Source of the DNA: Siphonodentalium dalli
Lineage: Eukaryota > Mollusca > Scaphopoda > Gadilida > Siphonodentaliidae
Reading direction: 5' to 3'
DNA length: 64,000 bases
Assembly (NCBI GenBank): GCA_032622095.1
Contig: CP136068.1
Span: 4,133,314 to 4,197,313, forward strand
In this document: positions 10,852 through 21,990 of the stretch, piece by piece
Layout: each line of letters opens with the position of its first letter
Position numbering within the stretch: position 1 is the first letter of the stretch
Notes under the pieces: model-generated
Seen by the model: the letters and a program-made list of their open reading frames with translations, nothing else
Databases searched by the model: none
Told to the model about the DNA's origin: nothing
Position numbers and translations under genes: made by a program

Positions 10852-13800
10852 AAACCAGCGGTGGTACCCAGGGACTATGGCCAAACAGTGCTATCTGCAT
10901 CGAGAGATTAAACCAGCGGCGGAACCCAGGGACTATGGACAAACAGTGCTATCTGCATCGAGAGATTAAACCAGCGGCGGAACCCAGGGACTATGGACAA
11001 ACAGTGCTATCTGCATCGAGAGATTAAACCAGCGGCAGAACCCAGGGACTATGGACAAACAGTGCTATCTGCATCGAGAGATTAAACCAGCGGCGGAACC
11101 CAGGGACTATGGACAAACAGTGCTATCTGCATCGAGAGATTAAACCAGCGGCAGAACCCAGGGACTATGGACAAACAGTGCTATCTGCATCGAGAGATTA
11201 AACCAGCGGCGGAACCCAGGGACTATGGACAAACAGTGCTATCTGCATCGAGAGATTAAACCAGCGGCGGAACCCAGGGACTATGGCCAAACAGTGCTAT
11301 CTGCATCGAGAGATTAAACCAGCGGCGGAACCCAGGGACTATGGACAAACAGTGCTATCTGCATCGAGAGATTAAACCAGCGGCGGAACCCAGGGACTAT
11401 GGACAAACAGTGCTATCTGCATCGAGAGATTAAACCAGCGGCGGAACCCAGGGACTATGGACAAACAGTGCTATCTGCATCGAGAGATTAAACCAGCGGC
11501 GGAACCCAGGGACTATGGACAAACAGTGCTATCTGCATCGAGAGATTAAACCAGCGGTGGTACCCAGGGACTATGGCCAAACAGTGCTATCTGCATCGAG
11601 AGATTAAACCAGCGGCGGAACCCAGGGACTATGAGCAAACAGTGCTATCTGCATCGAGAGATTAAACCAGCGGCGGAACCCAGGGACTATGGACAAACAG
11701 TGCTATCTGCATCGAGAGATTAAACCAGCGGTGGTACCCAGGGACTATGGCCAAACAGTGCTATCTGCATCGAGAGATTAAACCAGCGGCGGAACCCAGG
11801 GACTATGAGCAAACAGTGCTATCTGCATCGAGAGATTAAACCAGCGGCGGTACCCTGGGACTATGGACAAACAGTGCTATCTGCATCGAGAGATTAAACC
11901 AGCGGCGGAACCCAGGGACTATGGACAAACAGTGCTATCTGCATCGAGAGATTAAACCAGCGGCGGAACCCAGGGACTATGGCCAAACAGTGCTATCTGC
12001 ATCGAGAGATTAAACCAGCGGCGGAACCCAGGGACTATGGCCAAACAGTGCTATCTGCATCGAGAGATTAAACCAGCGGCGGAACCCAGGGACTATGGAC
12101 AAACAGTGCTATCTGCATCGAGAGATTAAACCAGCGGCGGAACCCAGGGACTATGGACAAACAGTGCTATCTGCATCGAGAGATTAAACCAGCGGTGGTA
12201 CCCAGGGACTATGGCCAAACAGTGCTATCTGCATCGAGAGATTAAACCAGCGGCAGAACCCAGGGACTATGGCCAAACAGTGCTATCTGCATCGAGAGAT
12301 TAAACCAGCGGCGGAACCCAGGGACTATGGACAAACAGTGCTATCTGCATCGAGAGATTAAACCAGCGGCGGAACCCAGGGACTATGGACAAACAGTGCT
12401 ATCTGCATCGAGAGATTAAACCAGCGGCGGAACCCAGGGACTATGGACAAACAGTGCTATCTGCATCGAGAGATTAAACCAGCGGCGGAACCCAGGGACT
12501 ATGGACAAACAGTGCTATCTGCATCGAGAGATTAAACCAGCGGCTGTACCCTGGGACTATGGACAAACAGTGCTATCTGCATCGAGAGATTAAACCAGCG
12601 GCGGTACCCAGGGACTATGGACAAACAGTGCTATCTGCATCGAGAGATTAAACCAGCGGCGGAACCCAGGGACTATGGACAAACAGTGCTATCTGCATCG
12701 AGAGATTAAACCAGCGGCGGAACCCAGGGACTATGGACAAACAGTGCTATCTGCATCGAGAGATTAAACTAGCGGCGGAACCCAGGGACTATGGACAAAC
12801 AGTGCTATCTGCATCAAGAGATTAAACCAGCGGCGGAACCCAGGGACTATGGACAAACAGTGCTATCTGCATCGAGAGATTAAACCAGCGGCGGTACCCT
12901 GGGACTATGGACAAACAGTGCTATCTGCATCGAGAGATTAAACCAGCGGCGGTACCCAGGGACTATGGACAAACAGTGCTATCTGCATCGAGAGATTAAA
13001 CCAGCGGCGGAACCCAGGGACTATGGACAAACAGTGCTATCTGCATCGAGAGATTAAACCAGCGGCGGAACCCAGGGACTATGGACAAACAGTGCTATCT
13101 GCATCGAGAGATTAAACCAGCGGCGGAACCCAGGGACTATGAGCAAACAGTGCTATCTGCATCGAGAGATTAAACCAGCGGTGGTACCCAGGGACTATGG
13201 CCAAACAGTGCTATCTGCATCGAGAGATTAAACCAGCGGCGGAACCCAGGGACTATGAGCAAACAGTGCTATCTGCATCGAGAGATTAAACCAGCGGCGG
13301 AACCCAGGGACTATGAGCAAACAGTGCTATCTGCATCGAGAGATTAAACCAGCGGCGGAACCCAGGGACTATGGACAAACAGTGCTATCTGCATCGAGAG
13401 ATTAAACCAGCGGTGGTACCCAGGGACTATGGACAAACAGTGCTATCTGCATCGAGAGATTAAACCAGCGGCGGAACCCAGGGACTATGGACAAACAGTG
13501 CTATCTGCATCGAGAGATTAAACCAGCGGCGGTACCCTGGGACTATGGACAAACAGTGCTATCTGCATCGAGAGATTAAACCAGCGGCGGAACCCAGGGA
13601 CTATGGACAAACAGTGCTATCTGCATCGAGAGATTAAACCAGCGGCAGAACCCAGGGACTATGGACAAACAGTGCTATCTGCATCGAGAGATTAAACCAG
13701 CGGCGGAACCCAGGGACTATGGACAAACAGTGCTATCTGCATCGAGAGATTAAACCAGCGGCGGAACCCAGGGACTATGGCCAAACAGTGCTATCTGCAT

Positions 13801-14333
13801 CGAGAGATTAAACCAGCGGCGGAACCCAGGGACTATGGACAAACAGTGCTATCTGCATCGAGAGATTAAACCAGCGGCGGAACCCAGGGACTATGAGCAA
13901 ACAGTGCTATCTGCATCGAGAGATTAAACCAGCGGCGGAACCCAGGGACTATGAGCAAACAGTGCTATCTGCATCGAGAGATTAAACCAGCGGTGGAACC
14001 CAGGGACTATGGACAAACAGTGCTATCTGCATCGAGAGATTAAACCAGCGGCAGAACCCAGGGACTATGGACAAACAGTGCTATCTGCATCGAGAGATTA
14101 AACCAGCGGCGGAACCCAGGGACTATGGACAAACAGTGCTATCTGCATCGAGAGATTAAACCAGCGGCGGAACCCAGGGACTATGGACAAACAGTGCTAT
14201 CTGCATCGAGAGATTAAACCAGCGGCGGCACCCAGGGACTATGGCCAAACAGTGCTATCTGCATCGAGAGATTAAACCAGCGGCAGAACCCAGGGACTAT
14301 GAGCAAACAGTGCTATCTGCATCGAGAGATTAA
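10852..14333 (+). repeat. 58-bp satellite derived from the recombinase C-terminus, 60 copies
   Basis: Units of 58 bp start at 'aaaccagcgg' and run to 'gcatcgagagatt'; (14334-10852)/58 gives 60. The first unit is the last 19 codons of the upstream recombinase frame (K-P-A-V-V-P-R-D-Y-G-Q-T-V-L-S-A-S-R-D). The last unit is followed by the stop triplet and then 'ggtagg'. Variants are few: gtggtaccc/cggaaccc/cagaaccc and tggac/tggcc/tgagc. The array thus sits in place at the end of the ORF with coding sequence on its left and element tail on its right. Confidence 0.97.
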
Positions 14334-14650
14334 GGTAGGATAATGTTTATATACAATGTATACACCTTTAATATCATATCTCTTTTTCAGGGGTAAACTG
14401 GAGACTTTGCACTTCTGCTTTGGCTCTATAACGTAATCAGTCAGGGTGAATTTAAAAATGAAATGAACCGTGTTGAAGTTTGATTATAATTCTCTGAACT
14501 CATGAAGGCATTGAGACCAAGCGTCCACCCGAATGCTCCCACCCTATTAGAGGAAAAACTTGATCATTACTACCACCCGAATGCTCCCACCCTATTAGAG
14601 GAGAATAATAATCAAACTTCACCAAGGTTCATTTAATTTTTTAATGTTCA
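14334..14650 (+). mobile_element. 3' tail of the YR retrotransposon with inverted repeat
   Basis: After the satellite comes AT-rich DNA. An inverted repeat of about 42 bp then has arms near 14451-14495 and 14602-14645 (gttgaagtttgattat against ataatcaaacttcacc). Its loop carries two direct copies of 'ccacccgaatgctcccaccc', at 14525 and 14573. YR retrotransposons end in inverted or split repeats rather than LTRs, so I read this as the element's 3' end. That assignment is inference. Confidence 0.5.
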
Positions 14651-14705
14651 ATCATTTAGTAACTGAATACGTGCTGATGAGTAGTTACTTAAAGGGGAAG
14701 GAAAC

Positions 14706-15420
14706 CCTCGACTAATCAGGCCATTAATATATTTAGTATATCAACCATGGTGCGATAAAACCCTCAACAAATCAGGCTGTTAATATATTTAGTATATCAA
14801 CCATGATAGATTAAAACACCGCTCATCTCTCAGTTATGCTCAAACACAATGATATCACATCGCTTAATTCAAAACTCCCGCTGATTACGGCGCGTCTATA
14901 ATTTATTAACAACAGACAATCATGTATTGCACACAACAAGCATTCAATCTGCTGTTTTATTTATTTTTTCATATAAAAAAAGACTACCGTATGTGATACA
15001 TCTTAGCGTTAAACAACCAAGTGATTCTCCTACGTCACAAACTATAAAGGGATATAATATTTATTCTAAAATGGCGGCGTCAACTTACCGGCGTAATTGC
15101 TTGTGCGTGTTCGTTTCAGACGCGATATCTCCGATCATGTGCAGAGATTTGCGCTGAAACTTTACACACAAACAGATAAGAGCTTGCTTGATACATATGC
15201 CTTTTCGTTGTGCTGTAGTTTCCTTTAAAGGATTAGTAATGCTGCAAGTGGGATCATGTGACGTCACGATCTTATAAATATGGAGGCGCCGTAATTAGCG
15301 GGAGTTTTGTGTTGCGCGTGTTTTGTGTTATCGTTGTGTTGGAGCTAAACTGAGAAATAAGATGTGTTTTATCACACCATGGTTGATATACTAAATATAT
15401 TAACGGCTTGATTTGTCGGG
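14706..15420. mobile_element. TIR element (MITE-like) with ~80-150-bp inverted ends
   Basis: The left end, 14757 to about 14905, and right end, about 15270-15420, are inverted copies sharing 'taatatatttagtatatcaa', 'ctcagtt' and 'aaaactcccgct'. The first ~55 bp of the left end are duplicated at 14706-14756. The interior has no convincing transposase. Superfamily and target duplication could not be fixed. Confidence 0.7.
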
Positions 15421-16070
15421 ACTCATTTTGTAAATCCCGCTATAAACTGGGTACTTGTTGTAGATCCTCTATTTATTCAATGGACTAAGCGAAATTATAT
15501 ACACCGGTACATAAGAAAATGTATGAAGCAATGTCAGACAATATAATATATAATTACAATATTCGTTTAATAACAGGAAATAGTGCCAGGTGACCTTTGA
15601 CTTCCTGTTTGTCGTCTGTTGTCATTCCGTACGCTATGTCTCAAAATACTATGGCTTCCAATATTTTTCCAACAAACTGCAATGAATGAAGAGTTTGAAA
15701 AGTTAAATTTATAAAGCCATTAAATATGCCAAAGTCTTTCTATATATGGGATTATTTCTTTACAACATATAGTTACGTGAATTTCATCGCGTGCCTTATA
15801 GAAGCCGATGTTAGTTTCGTGTCCCATTTGTTGATTTAAGTATGTTTTTTCGAGGTTTTGGATCATGTAATAAATAGAATCTACAACTCGTCTCCAGTTT
15901 ATAGCGGAATTTACAAAACTCGTCCAGTAAATTAGGTCTGGACCGAGCCTTGTAAATCCCGCTATAAACTGGGTACTCGTTGTAGATCCTCTATTTATTC
16001 AGTGGACTAAGTGATATTATATACACCGGTACATAAGAAAATGTATGAAGCAATGTCAGACAATTTAATT
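15421..16070. repeat. Direct and inverted copies of a ~120-bp sequence
   Basis: The sequence from 'tgtaaatcccgctataaact' to 'gaagcaatgtcagacaa' occurs at 15431-15542 and again at 15952-16063. An inverted ~50-bp piece of its start lies at 15869-15920 and, with the second direct copy, forms a palindrome around 15935. No gene seen. Confidence 0.75.
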
Positions 16071-16440
16071 GCAGTAGACGGGAGATAACTCTATCTAAAA
16101 CAGTGCCAAACAAGTTTTGTTATCATAATTAGAGTAATTGCTCCTGGATTATAAATGTGTTAAAAATTAATGGGTAAATTTTCTTTACAATATTTATTAA
16201 TAATTTATTTATTATTTATTAATAATATTCATTATTATTAATTCTTCAATAATGATATTTTGGATGTCAAAAGCATTGTTATGTAAACATTATGTTACAG
16301 TGGAATTACCGATGATGGTCCAATGAAATACCAAAGTTTAATCAAAACTTGACGGTAAACATTGGAAAAGGTCAAAGCATTTAAAAATGTAGATTTCGTT
16401 CCTTCAAAGGTACTTAAAAATCAACCAATATCCTTGAAAA
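16071..16440. other. No recognised feature
   Basis: AT-rich sequence with a simple 'attatta' stretch near 16195-16250. No gene. Confidence 0.5.
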
Positions 16441-16690
16441 ATGATCGTTTGGGTTGATTTAAATGGAAATCTTAAACAAAAACTATGTTGATTGTATAAA
16501 TTATGTATACACAATTTATTGGAAATCTCAAGCAAAAACTTGAAGCAGTGGTGTCAATTTATTGGAAAGTTCAAGTAAAAACTCGAAGCCACAATGTCGA
16601 TGTTATGAGTTATGTACATGTATACACAATTTATTGGAAATCTCAAGTAAATACTCAGACACGATGTCAATGTTATGAGAAACCTCTTAA
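16441..16690 (+). repeat. Degenerate tandem repeat around 'tttattggaaatctcaagt'
   Basis: Three or four irregular copies carry 'attggaaatctcaag', 'aaaaactcgaagc' and 'gatgtcaatgttatgag'. Not coding. Confidence 0.6.
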
Positions 16691-16739
16691 CCAAATTATG
16701 TATACATAATTCTGGGGTTGTAACAAGCCATGTCCGTTT

Positions 16740-17095
16740 AATAGAATCGCCATCTAATGAGTGGTTATGCAGCATACCATGTCCATTTAATTTTAATGTA
16801 ATCTCCGTCTATTGGGTGGTTATGTAATTGGCGTCTAATGAGTGGTTATGCAGCTTACCATGTCCATTTAATGTAATCACTGTCTAAATGAGCGGTTATG
16901 TAATCGGAGTCTATTGAGTGGTTATGTAATCGATGTCTATTGTGTGGTTATGTAATTGGCGTCTAATGAGTGTTTACGCAGCTTACCATATCCATTTAAT
17001 GTAATCACTGCCTAAATGAGCGGTTATGTAATCGGAGTCTAATGAGTGGTTATGTAATCGGAGTCTAATGAGTGGTTATATAATCAGCGTCTAAT
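16740..17095 (+). repeat. 26-bp minisatellite, left part
   Basis: Units such as 'tctaatgagtggttatgtaa' plus 'tcggag' repeat with substitutions. The array is interrupted at 17096 by an inserted element and resumes at 17573. Confidence 0.85.
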
Positions 17096-17572
17096 CAGGG
17101 GGGGGGGGGTGAAAAAATAATTCCGGCACGTATGCCGGGGTGGGTGGGGGGTGGTCAAAGCTACCAACAAGCAAATTTTTCCGCAACTAAAAAAAAAATT
17201 CCTGCTTGTTTTTTAGTGTTTTGGCAATGAGTTGGGCTTCAAAACCACTTTGAATGAGAGAAATAATGTAATTCTAACTGTAAACTGACTGCAGGCAGTT
17301 ATCGTGTTGTATTTTGTTGCAAATTTTGAAATCCAAGATGGCCGCTGGCAGCCATGTTTTTTTTTGCCGATTAACCCCAAAATGACTCGTTCCTATTTAC
17401 ATGTCCATGTTAACATCCATGATAAAAGGGGGGTGGGTGTCAAAAAATTGTCGGAAAAAACTGCCAAAAACGGAAAAAACTTTGGCGGTGGGGGTGGGTG
17501 GGTACAAAAAATGATCGAAAGGGAAAAAATGCCATACGTGCCTGAAATTTTTTCCGACCCCCCCCCCCCCTG
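17096..17572. mobile_element. hAT-like non-autonomous element, 477 bp
   Basis: It starts CAGGGGGG and ends CCCCCCTG. The inverted ends continue with 'ccggcacgtatg' at the left and 'catacgtgcct' at the right. It is flanked by a direct duplication of gtctaat (17089-17095 and 17573-17579; 8 bp if one mismatch is allowed) and sits inside the 26-bp minisatellite, whose neighbouring units show the empty site. CAG/CTG ends with a 7-8-bp duplication fit the hAT superfamily. Its interior carries a reversed piece of the ~160-bp core repeat (17330-17430). No transposase. Confidence 0.75.
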
Positions 17573-17740
17573 GTCTAATGAGTGGTTATGTAATCGATGT
17601 CTAAGGGGTGGTTATGTAATCAGCGTCTAACGAGTGGTTATGTAATCGGCGTCGAATGAGTGGTTATGTAATCGGTGTCTAAGGGGTGGTTATGTAATCA
17701 GCGTCTATGCGGTGGTTATGCAATGCACCATGCGTTATTC
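17573..17740 (+). repeat. 26-bp minisatellite, right part
   Basis: Continuation of the array at 16740-17095 with units 'gtggttatgtaatcggcgtc' and variants. It fades about 40 bp before the duplicated STIL exon border. Confidence 0.85.
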
Positions 17741-17777
17741 CTTTAACTCAATATCCTTTCTCTATTTTTTCTCATAG

Positions 17778-17825
17778 TTACCTCACCATGGACTCCGAAG
17801 TTGTTATTAGTGCTAGAATCAGAGT
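17778..17825 (+). repeat. Partial duplicate of the STIL exon at 17864
   Basis: 'ctcatag' followed by 'ttacctcaccatggact' and 'tgctagaatcagagt' repeats the acceptor side and first ~48 bases of the exon at 17864, with divergence. The copy is not a usable exon: the frame is altered and it is cut short. Confidence 0.8.
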
Positions 17826-17863
17826 TACTTCGCTTTCAGTAGTATTTATTTCTTATATTTCAG

Positions 17864-17943
17864 GTACCTCACCATGGACCTTACTCGGGAATTGTTAGTA
17901 GTGCTAGAATCAGACCCGAAGATATGTAACCTATTGTGGGCAT
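17864..17943 (+). pseudogene. STIL: STIL exon, TMD-LESDPK segment
   Basis: The acceptor 'tatatttcag' precedes YLTMDLTRELLVVLESDPK, matching the vertebrate YLTMDETRKLLLLLESDPK as I remember it. After K-I-C-N the frame must shift by one missing base to read P-I-V-G-I, which then meets a good donor (gtaagt at 17944). The exon ends with two bases of an Ile codon; the first base of the next exon completes it and TGG (Trp) follows, as in vertebrates. The frame without the shift runs on into the intron to 18086 and is not meaningful. Confidence 0.85.
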
Positions 17944-19701
17944 GTAAGTCAAGCACAACAGAGATCTATTTACCTTCATGTAGTTGGCACATAAATCAAA
18001 CACAGTCAATATATGATCAATATATGCTTGATTCATTGGATGAACAAAATGATTATTCACGATATATTGAGATGATGCTAAAATAAAGTTCGGTATGGTG
18101 ATCAAATACAAATGTGGAGAATAATCTTGTTCAAAGTAGTATTTGTTACAAATAGTATATTCATATTGACAACACACATCGTCATTCTTATATATTAATT
18201 AAATGAAGTGACTCTCGATGGCGAAATCGTTTTCGCTAGTTTATCGCCGATAGATGCGTCCCGAATCCAGTAGTAAATATTTACAATTGAGCGTTGTTCT
18301 GACAATGTTTTCTATGGAGTGGTACGGTCGATTTGTTGGAAATTAATGGTGATGTTAGTAGAATGCTACATTCTTTCCGTTGACATAGCGCCTGAATACT
18401 AACTTATCAGTTTCTCGTAATCGAACAAGTACATAATATGTCTTTAAGCAATGAAATGACCTGCATAAAATATTTTGGGATACCATCTGACCGCTGATGT
18501 TACAGGTTTACAGACAATAGTTCACTCAGCATTTAGCACACTATACAGCCAACATCTTTCATCCGATTGTCACTAAACTTCATATGGATCTTCGGGGTGA
18601 CCTCTAGATGGGAGCCATCATTTTTTTCCGAAATATGTTTTTTTATTAAACATGGGCGCCAGCAGCCATCTTGTTTTCTATTATATATAGTTAAAAAAGC
18701 ATGAATGAAACAATGTAGCCCCGAATATTTATATCATTTCTGAATGCAACTTGACATCAACATTTCAGCATCAACCACATTAGTGATCAAAATCTTTGGT
18801 GTCACATAAAATGTTTTTTCAAAGCTTTATGAATGGCGAGTGAGTATTCTTGAAGCCTGTAAGTCTTTATCATAAATCATAAATAATAAAATATATAGTG
18901 ATGTGTAAGTCGCAATGACATATATCTAATGATAAATTTGGCATAAAAGTCTGGTTAGTAGGCCTATTAATTGTCAATCATCATAAACATATCTTTATAA
19001 GGAGAGGTGAGAGGTTAATCTCCAGGGAAGATCAGACTCTCATACATATTTGTATGTATTCCCCGAGGAAATTCAAACCGAAAGTGAAGGTGAAAAATAG
19101 TTTATAAAGTATAAATAATTTAAAGATACACGTAGAGTATTAATTATGCCATTCACTTATATTTCCTTTTTAGTTGGTGCTAAATTTAGGGGATAAACTT
19201 GTTGTCGGTGTGAATTTGGGATGTTTATTGGTGGGTTTTACTATAGAAAATTTACCTGTGTTGAGAGGAGCTTGTAAAACATGTATTCTTTTCACCCAAA
19301 AACCTGTAAATTCAATCATCATCCCAACTCGCTCCGAAAGACTTGTTTCAAATAAATTGGGTTGCTGCATGTTGCTGATTAATTTTCCAGACAATGAGTT
19401 AAGCAGATGTGCAATTCAATCATACTGCTGTTTACAATGTCCGTAGGTATGAAGATATTCCGGGGGAACCGTGTAACAATTCAAAACTGTTATCATTATT
19501 CAGCAGGCCTCTAGCATTTGATGTTATGATGGCGAGACCTGTTCTTACCTGGGCGACACCTTTTCTTAAATGGGTGACACCTGTTCTTATCTGGGTGACT
19601 GACCAATTCAATCAGCACCTGTGAAAATAGATTTACTTGCCATGAAGCTGAATGAGTGAATTATAATTATATATAACATGTATTCACTCTTTCCATTTCA
19701 G
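17944..19701. other. Intron region with repeat debris
   Basis: It holds a reversed fragment near 18213-18300 of the sequence at 28386-28490 (atttacaattgagcg, gcgtcccgaat), and a core-repeat fragment near 18540-18690 (gatcttcggggtgacctcta, catgggcgccagcagccatc). 'tttttagttggtgctaaattta' at 19161 resembles a shortened copy of the exon start at 19699. No gene of its own. Confidence 0.5.
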
Positions 19702-19794
19702 TTGGATCAGTGGTGCTAACTTTATGCAGAACCCATTTGTATAGGCGTGCTGTCTGCGGTATCTACATACATGTAACTCCTCGCTCCAAGACAG
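19702..19794 (+). pseudogene. STIL: STIL exon, WISG-ACCLRY segment with nonsense codon
   Basis: Acceptor 'ttccatttcag', donor gtgaga. Reads WISGANFMQNPFV, then TAG at 19742-19744, then ACCLRYLHTCNSSLQDR. The vertebrate protein has ...VWACCLRYIFNSSVQER here, so the TAG stands exactly where Trp (TGG) is expected: a single G-to-A change. The exon ends AG and is completed by G from the next exon to give Arg, in phase. This is the clearest disabling mutation in the locus. Confidence 0.88.
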
Positions 19795-20263
19795 GTGAGA
19801 ATATATCACCTGATGTAGTGTTCTGATATGAATCAATCCAAATCATGTTAGGCCATACAACGTCTAATTCCTGTTTCTCGGGTCAAAAGATATTGAAAAG
19901 CATGGTTTTAATTAAATTGTTTATTTATGTGGCACATGCCAACGAACCATTCCATAGTATTATTAAACTAGCTCTGGAGTTCATTTCAGTTGCCCATGGC
20001 TATTTATTATCCAAACAAATGTCAATATTAATTACGTGTTAGATTCCACAACATAGTTACTAATTACACTAATGAATCATAAATTTGAAATGGGGGGGAC
20101 TTTTTTTTTTTAGAAGTCCATGAGTATTTCCTCATTATCAATGATAAATATGCGTTTGTGTCCAATGTAATACTGTTGTTATTCTATATGGTAATTAGTC
20201 CTCTACTCTCCAAGTATGAATCATGTTACCATGGGTGATTATAATGCTATTAATCTATTTTAG

Positions 20264-20382
20264 GGTATGCAGTCCTCCAGAACCTTTCCTGGTTATTCTC
20301 TACAGTCATCTACTCTCTAAGCCTGAATTCTATGAATGTGTTACCACAAATGGCAAGAATAATATGACCTTTGACTTAAAAA
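20264..20382 (+). pseudogene. STIL: STIL exon, LYS-PEFYEC segment
   Basis: Acceptor 'tctattttag'. In phase with the previous exon it reads RVCSPPEPF then LVILYSHLLSKPEFYECV, matching vertebrate FIIVLYSMTHKEPEFYECF. It continues TTNGKNNMTFDLK. The donor is weak or lost ('aaaaa|gttgac'), and the junction to the next exon is one base out of phase. The frame within the exon is open. Confidence 0.85.
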
Positions 20383-21147
20383 GTTGACAAAAATATCTAT
20401 ATATGTAAAACCCATTGTCTAATTTAAAGACATATTTAACTAAATGACACAGGTACATCATATATATCGGTGATATGACAACAGTATGTAATCAACATAA
20501 CGTCTTTCTGATATTCATCGGATAATAACATTTTAATATTTGGTTAACAAACTGATGATTTAGCTTCACAAGTTCACAAACTACTTCAGACTCTTTCAAA
20601 ACTGAATTATAAATAGGCCAGTGACATTAAAGTATGTGGCCGCCCAAATTCAATGACACGTGCAGCATGGGGATAGTCACATCTGTGTTGGTTGTTTTCA
20701 TGACATCAAATAGTTTACTATTAACCACTTGAACCCATTAATCCATCGTTGCTAATTGTATGTTGGGACAAATACGCAATAAATTTGCGATAGTTACAGC
20801 TCAACGTAAAATATTGGACGTCGGGAAAGTACCGAACCGGCAGTGTAAACCAGTCCAAAGCAGTCCAGTGGCAACTGGTCCACCCCTGGACTGTGGATCG
20901 GACCTTCCGGTCCCCATCACTACTGTCGAATATATTCGTTTACTACATTCCTATGCGCGATTTCCATTGAAAATGGTAATGTCACTAGTGAATTATGTCA
21001 TTTCCTGTGACGTCATTGACGTTACTTCGCTTACTGGTCCAGACTGAATTTTCGATGTTTGATCTTTCTCCACATCGGGACTTTCATGCAATAATTCTGT
21101 GTGTTTTAATCATTTTGGCTAACCATTTTGATGCAGAAGTGTAACAA
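20383..21147. other. Intron sequence, nothing recognised
   Basis: A 95-codon open stretch at 20760-21047 has no recognisable motif. It is probably chance in a locally G+C-richer stretch. Confidence 0.5.
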
Positions 21148-21312
21148 ATAGAGTAATCAATTAGTTCCGAGAATTACGTTCAATAATTCACTCGAGTCGA
21201 GAGACGTTTGGGAAGAAACTCTTGTGCTAACGCACAATTGTTTCTTACTAACGTCTCTCGCCTCTCGTGAATTATTTACCATAATTCTCGGAATGAATTG
21301 ATTACTCTCTAT
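21148..21312. repeat. Palindromic foldback element, ~165 bp
   Basis: The ends 'agagtaatcaatt' and 'aattgattactct' bound arms of about 75 bp that meet at 'ctaacg' near 21227. Matching blocks are ccgagaatta/taattctcgg and cgagagacgtt/aacgtctctcg. No ORF. It lies 58 bp upstream of the next STIL exon. Confidence 0.85.
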
Positions 21313-21369
21313 GTAACGAGTAAAATTCACTCTGTAATGAAGGGTCTAATGTACTATTTCATATTTCAG

Positions 21370-21476
21370 TTAATAACCTCTAACTCGGATAAGTCAACAG
21401 CTATAGATTTAGTGGTCATACAGAGTGGTCCACATGGAGGGAGATTTGATGAGGCTCTCGGCTCCAATGAAAAAAG
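21370..21476 (+). pseudogene. STIL: STIL-like exon, LITS-DEALGS segment
   Basis: Acceptor 'catatttcag', donor gtgaat, 107 bp, fully open in frame 0: begins LITSNSDKSTAIDLV and ends GRFDEALGSNEKR. It lies where vertebrate STIL has FQLLTSKE.... The LITS match is short, so the assignment rests on order, splice sites and the preceding FDL. Its 3' half is duplicated downstream. Confidence 0.6.
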
Positions 21477-21990
21477 GTGAATATATATAATATGAGACCT
21501 AGTTACCCCTGCCTCTGATCTCTCAGTGGGTATAAATAATATGCAACGCAGTTTCCCCTGCCTCTGATCTCTCAGTGGGTATAAATACTATGAGACCTAG
21601 TTTCCCCTGCCTCTGATCTCTCAGTGGGTATAAATAATATGAGACGCAGTTTCCCCTGCCTCTGATCTCTCAGTGGGTATAAATAATATGCGACGCAGTT
21701 TCCCCTGCCTCTGATCTCTCAGTGGGTATAAATAATATGCGACGCAGTTTCCCCTGCCTCTGATCTCTCAGTGGGTATAAATAATATGAGACCTAGTTCC
21801 CCCTGCCTCTGATCTCTCAGTGGGTATAAATAATATGTGACCTAGTTTCACCTGCCTCGGATCTCTTAGCTATAGATTTAGTAGCCATACAGAGTTGTCC
21901 ACATAAAGAGATATTTGATGAGGCTCTCGGTTCCTATGAAAAAAGGTGGGTATAAATAATATGAGACATAGTTTCCCCTGCTTGAACCAA
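21477..21990 (+). repeat. 49-bp minisatellite starting at an exon donor, plus partial exon copy
   Basis: About eight 49-bp units (tataaataatatgagacct, then agtttcccctgcctctgatc, then tctcagtggg) begin directly at the splice donor of the exon at 21370. Near 21868-21946 a diverged copy of that exon's 3' part appears (gatgaggctctcgg, gaaaaaagg), then the unit resumes. The exon copy has an in-frame stop. Confidence 0.9.

Noticed and set aside
10852-14333. CRISPR-like array
   Set aside because: Units are contiguous without unique spacers, and the context is an animal genome; it is a satellite. The same holds for the 40-bp and 112-bp arrays.
17874-18086. 70-aa ORF beginning MDLTRELL as a small gene
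   Set aside because: Its first part is the STIL exon; the remainder is intron read through after a frameshift past a good donor site.
19174-19446. 90-codon ORF starting near an acceptor-like 'tttttag'
   Set aside because: No STIL or other motif; the resemblance to the exon start at 19702 covers only a few bases, too weak to call an exon copy.
20760-21047. 95-aa ORF in an intron
   Set aside because: No recognisable domain and no splice signals at its ends.
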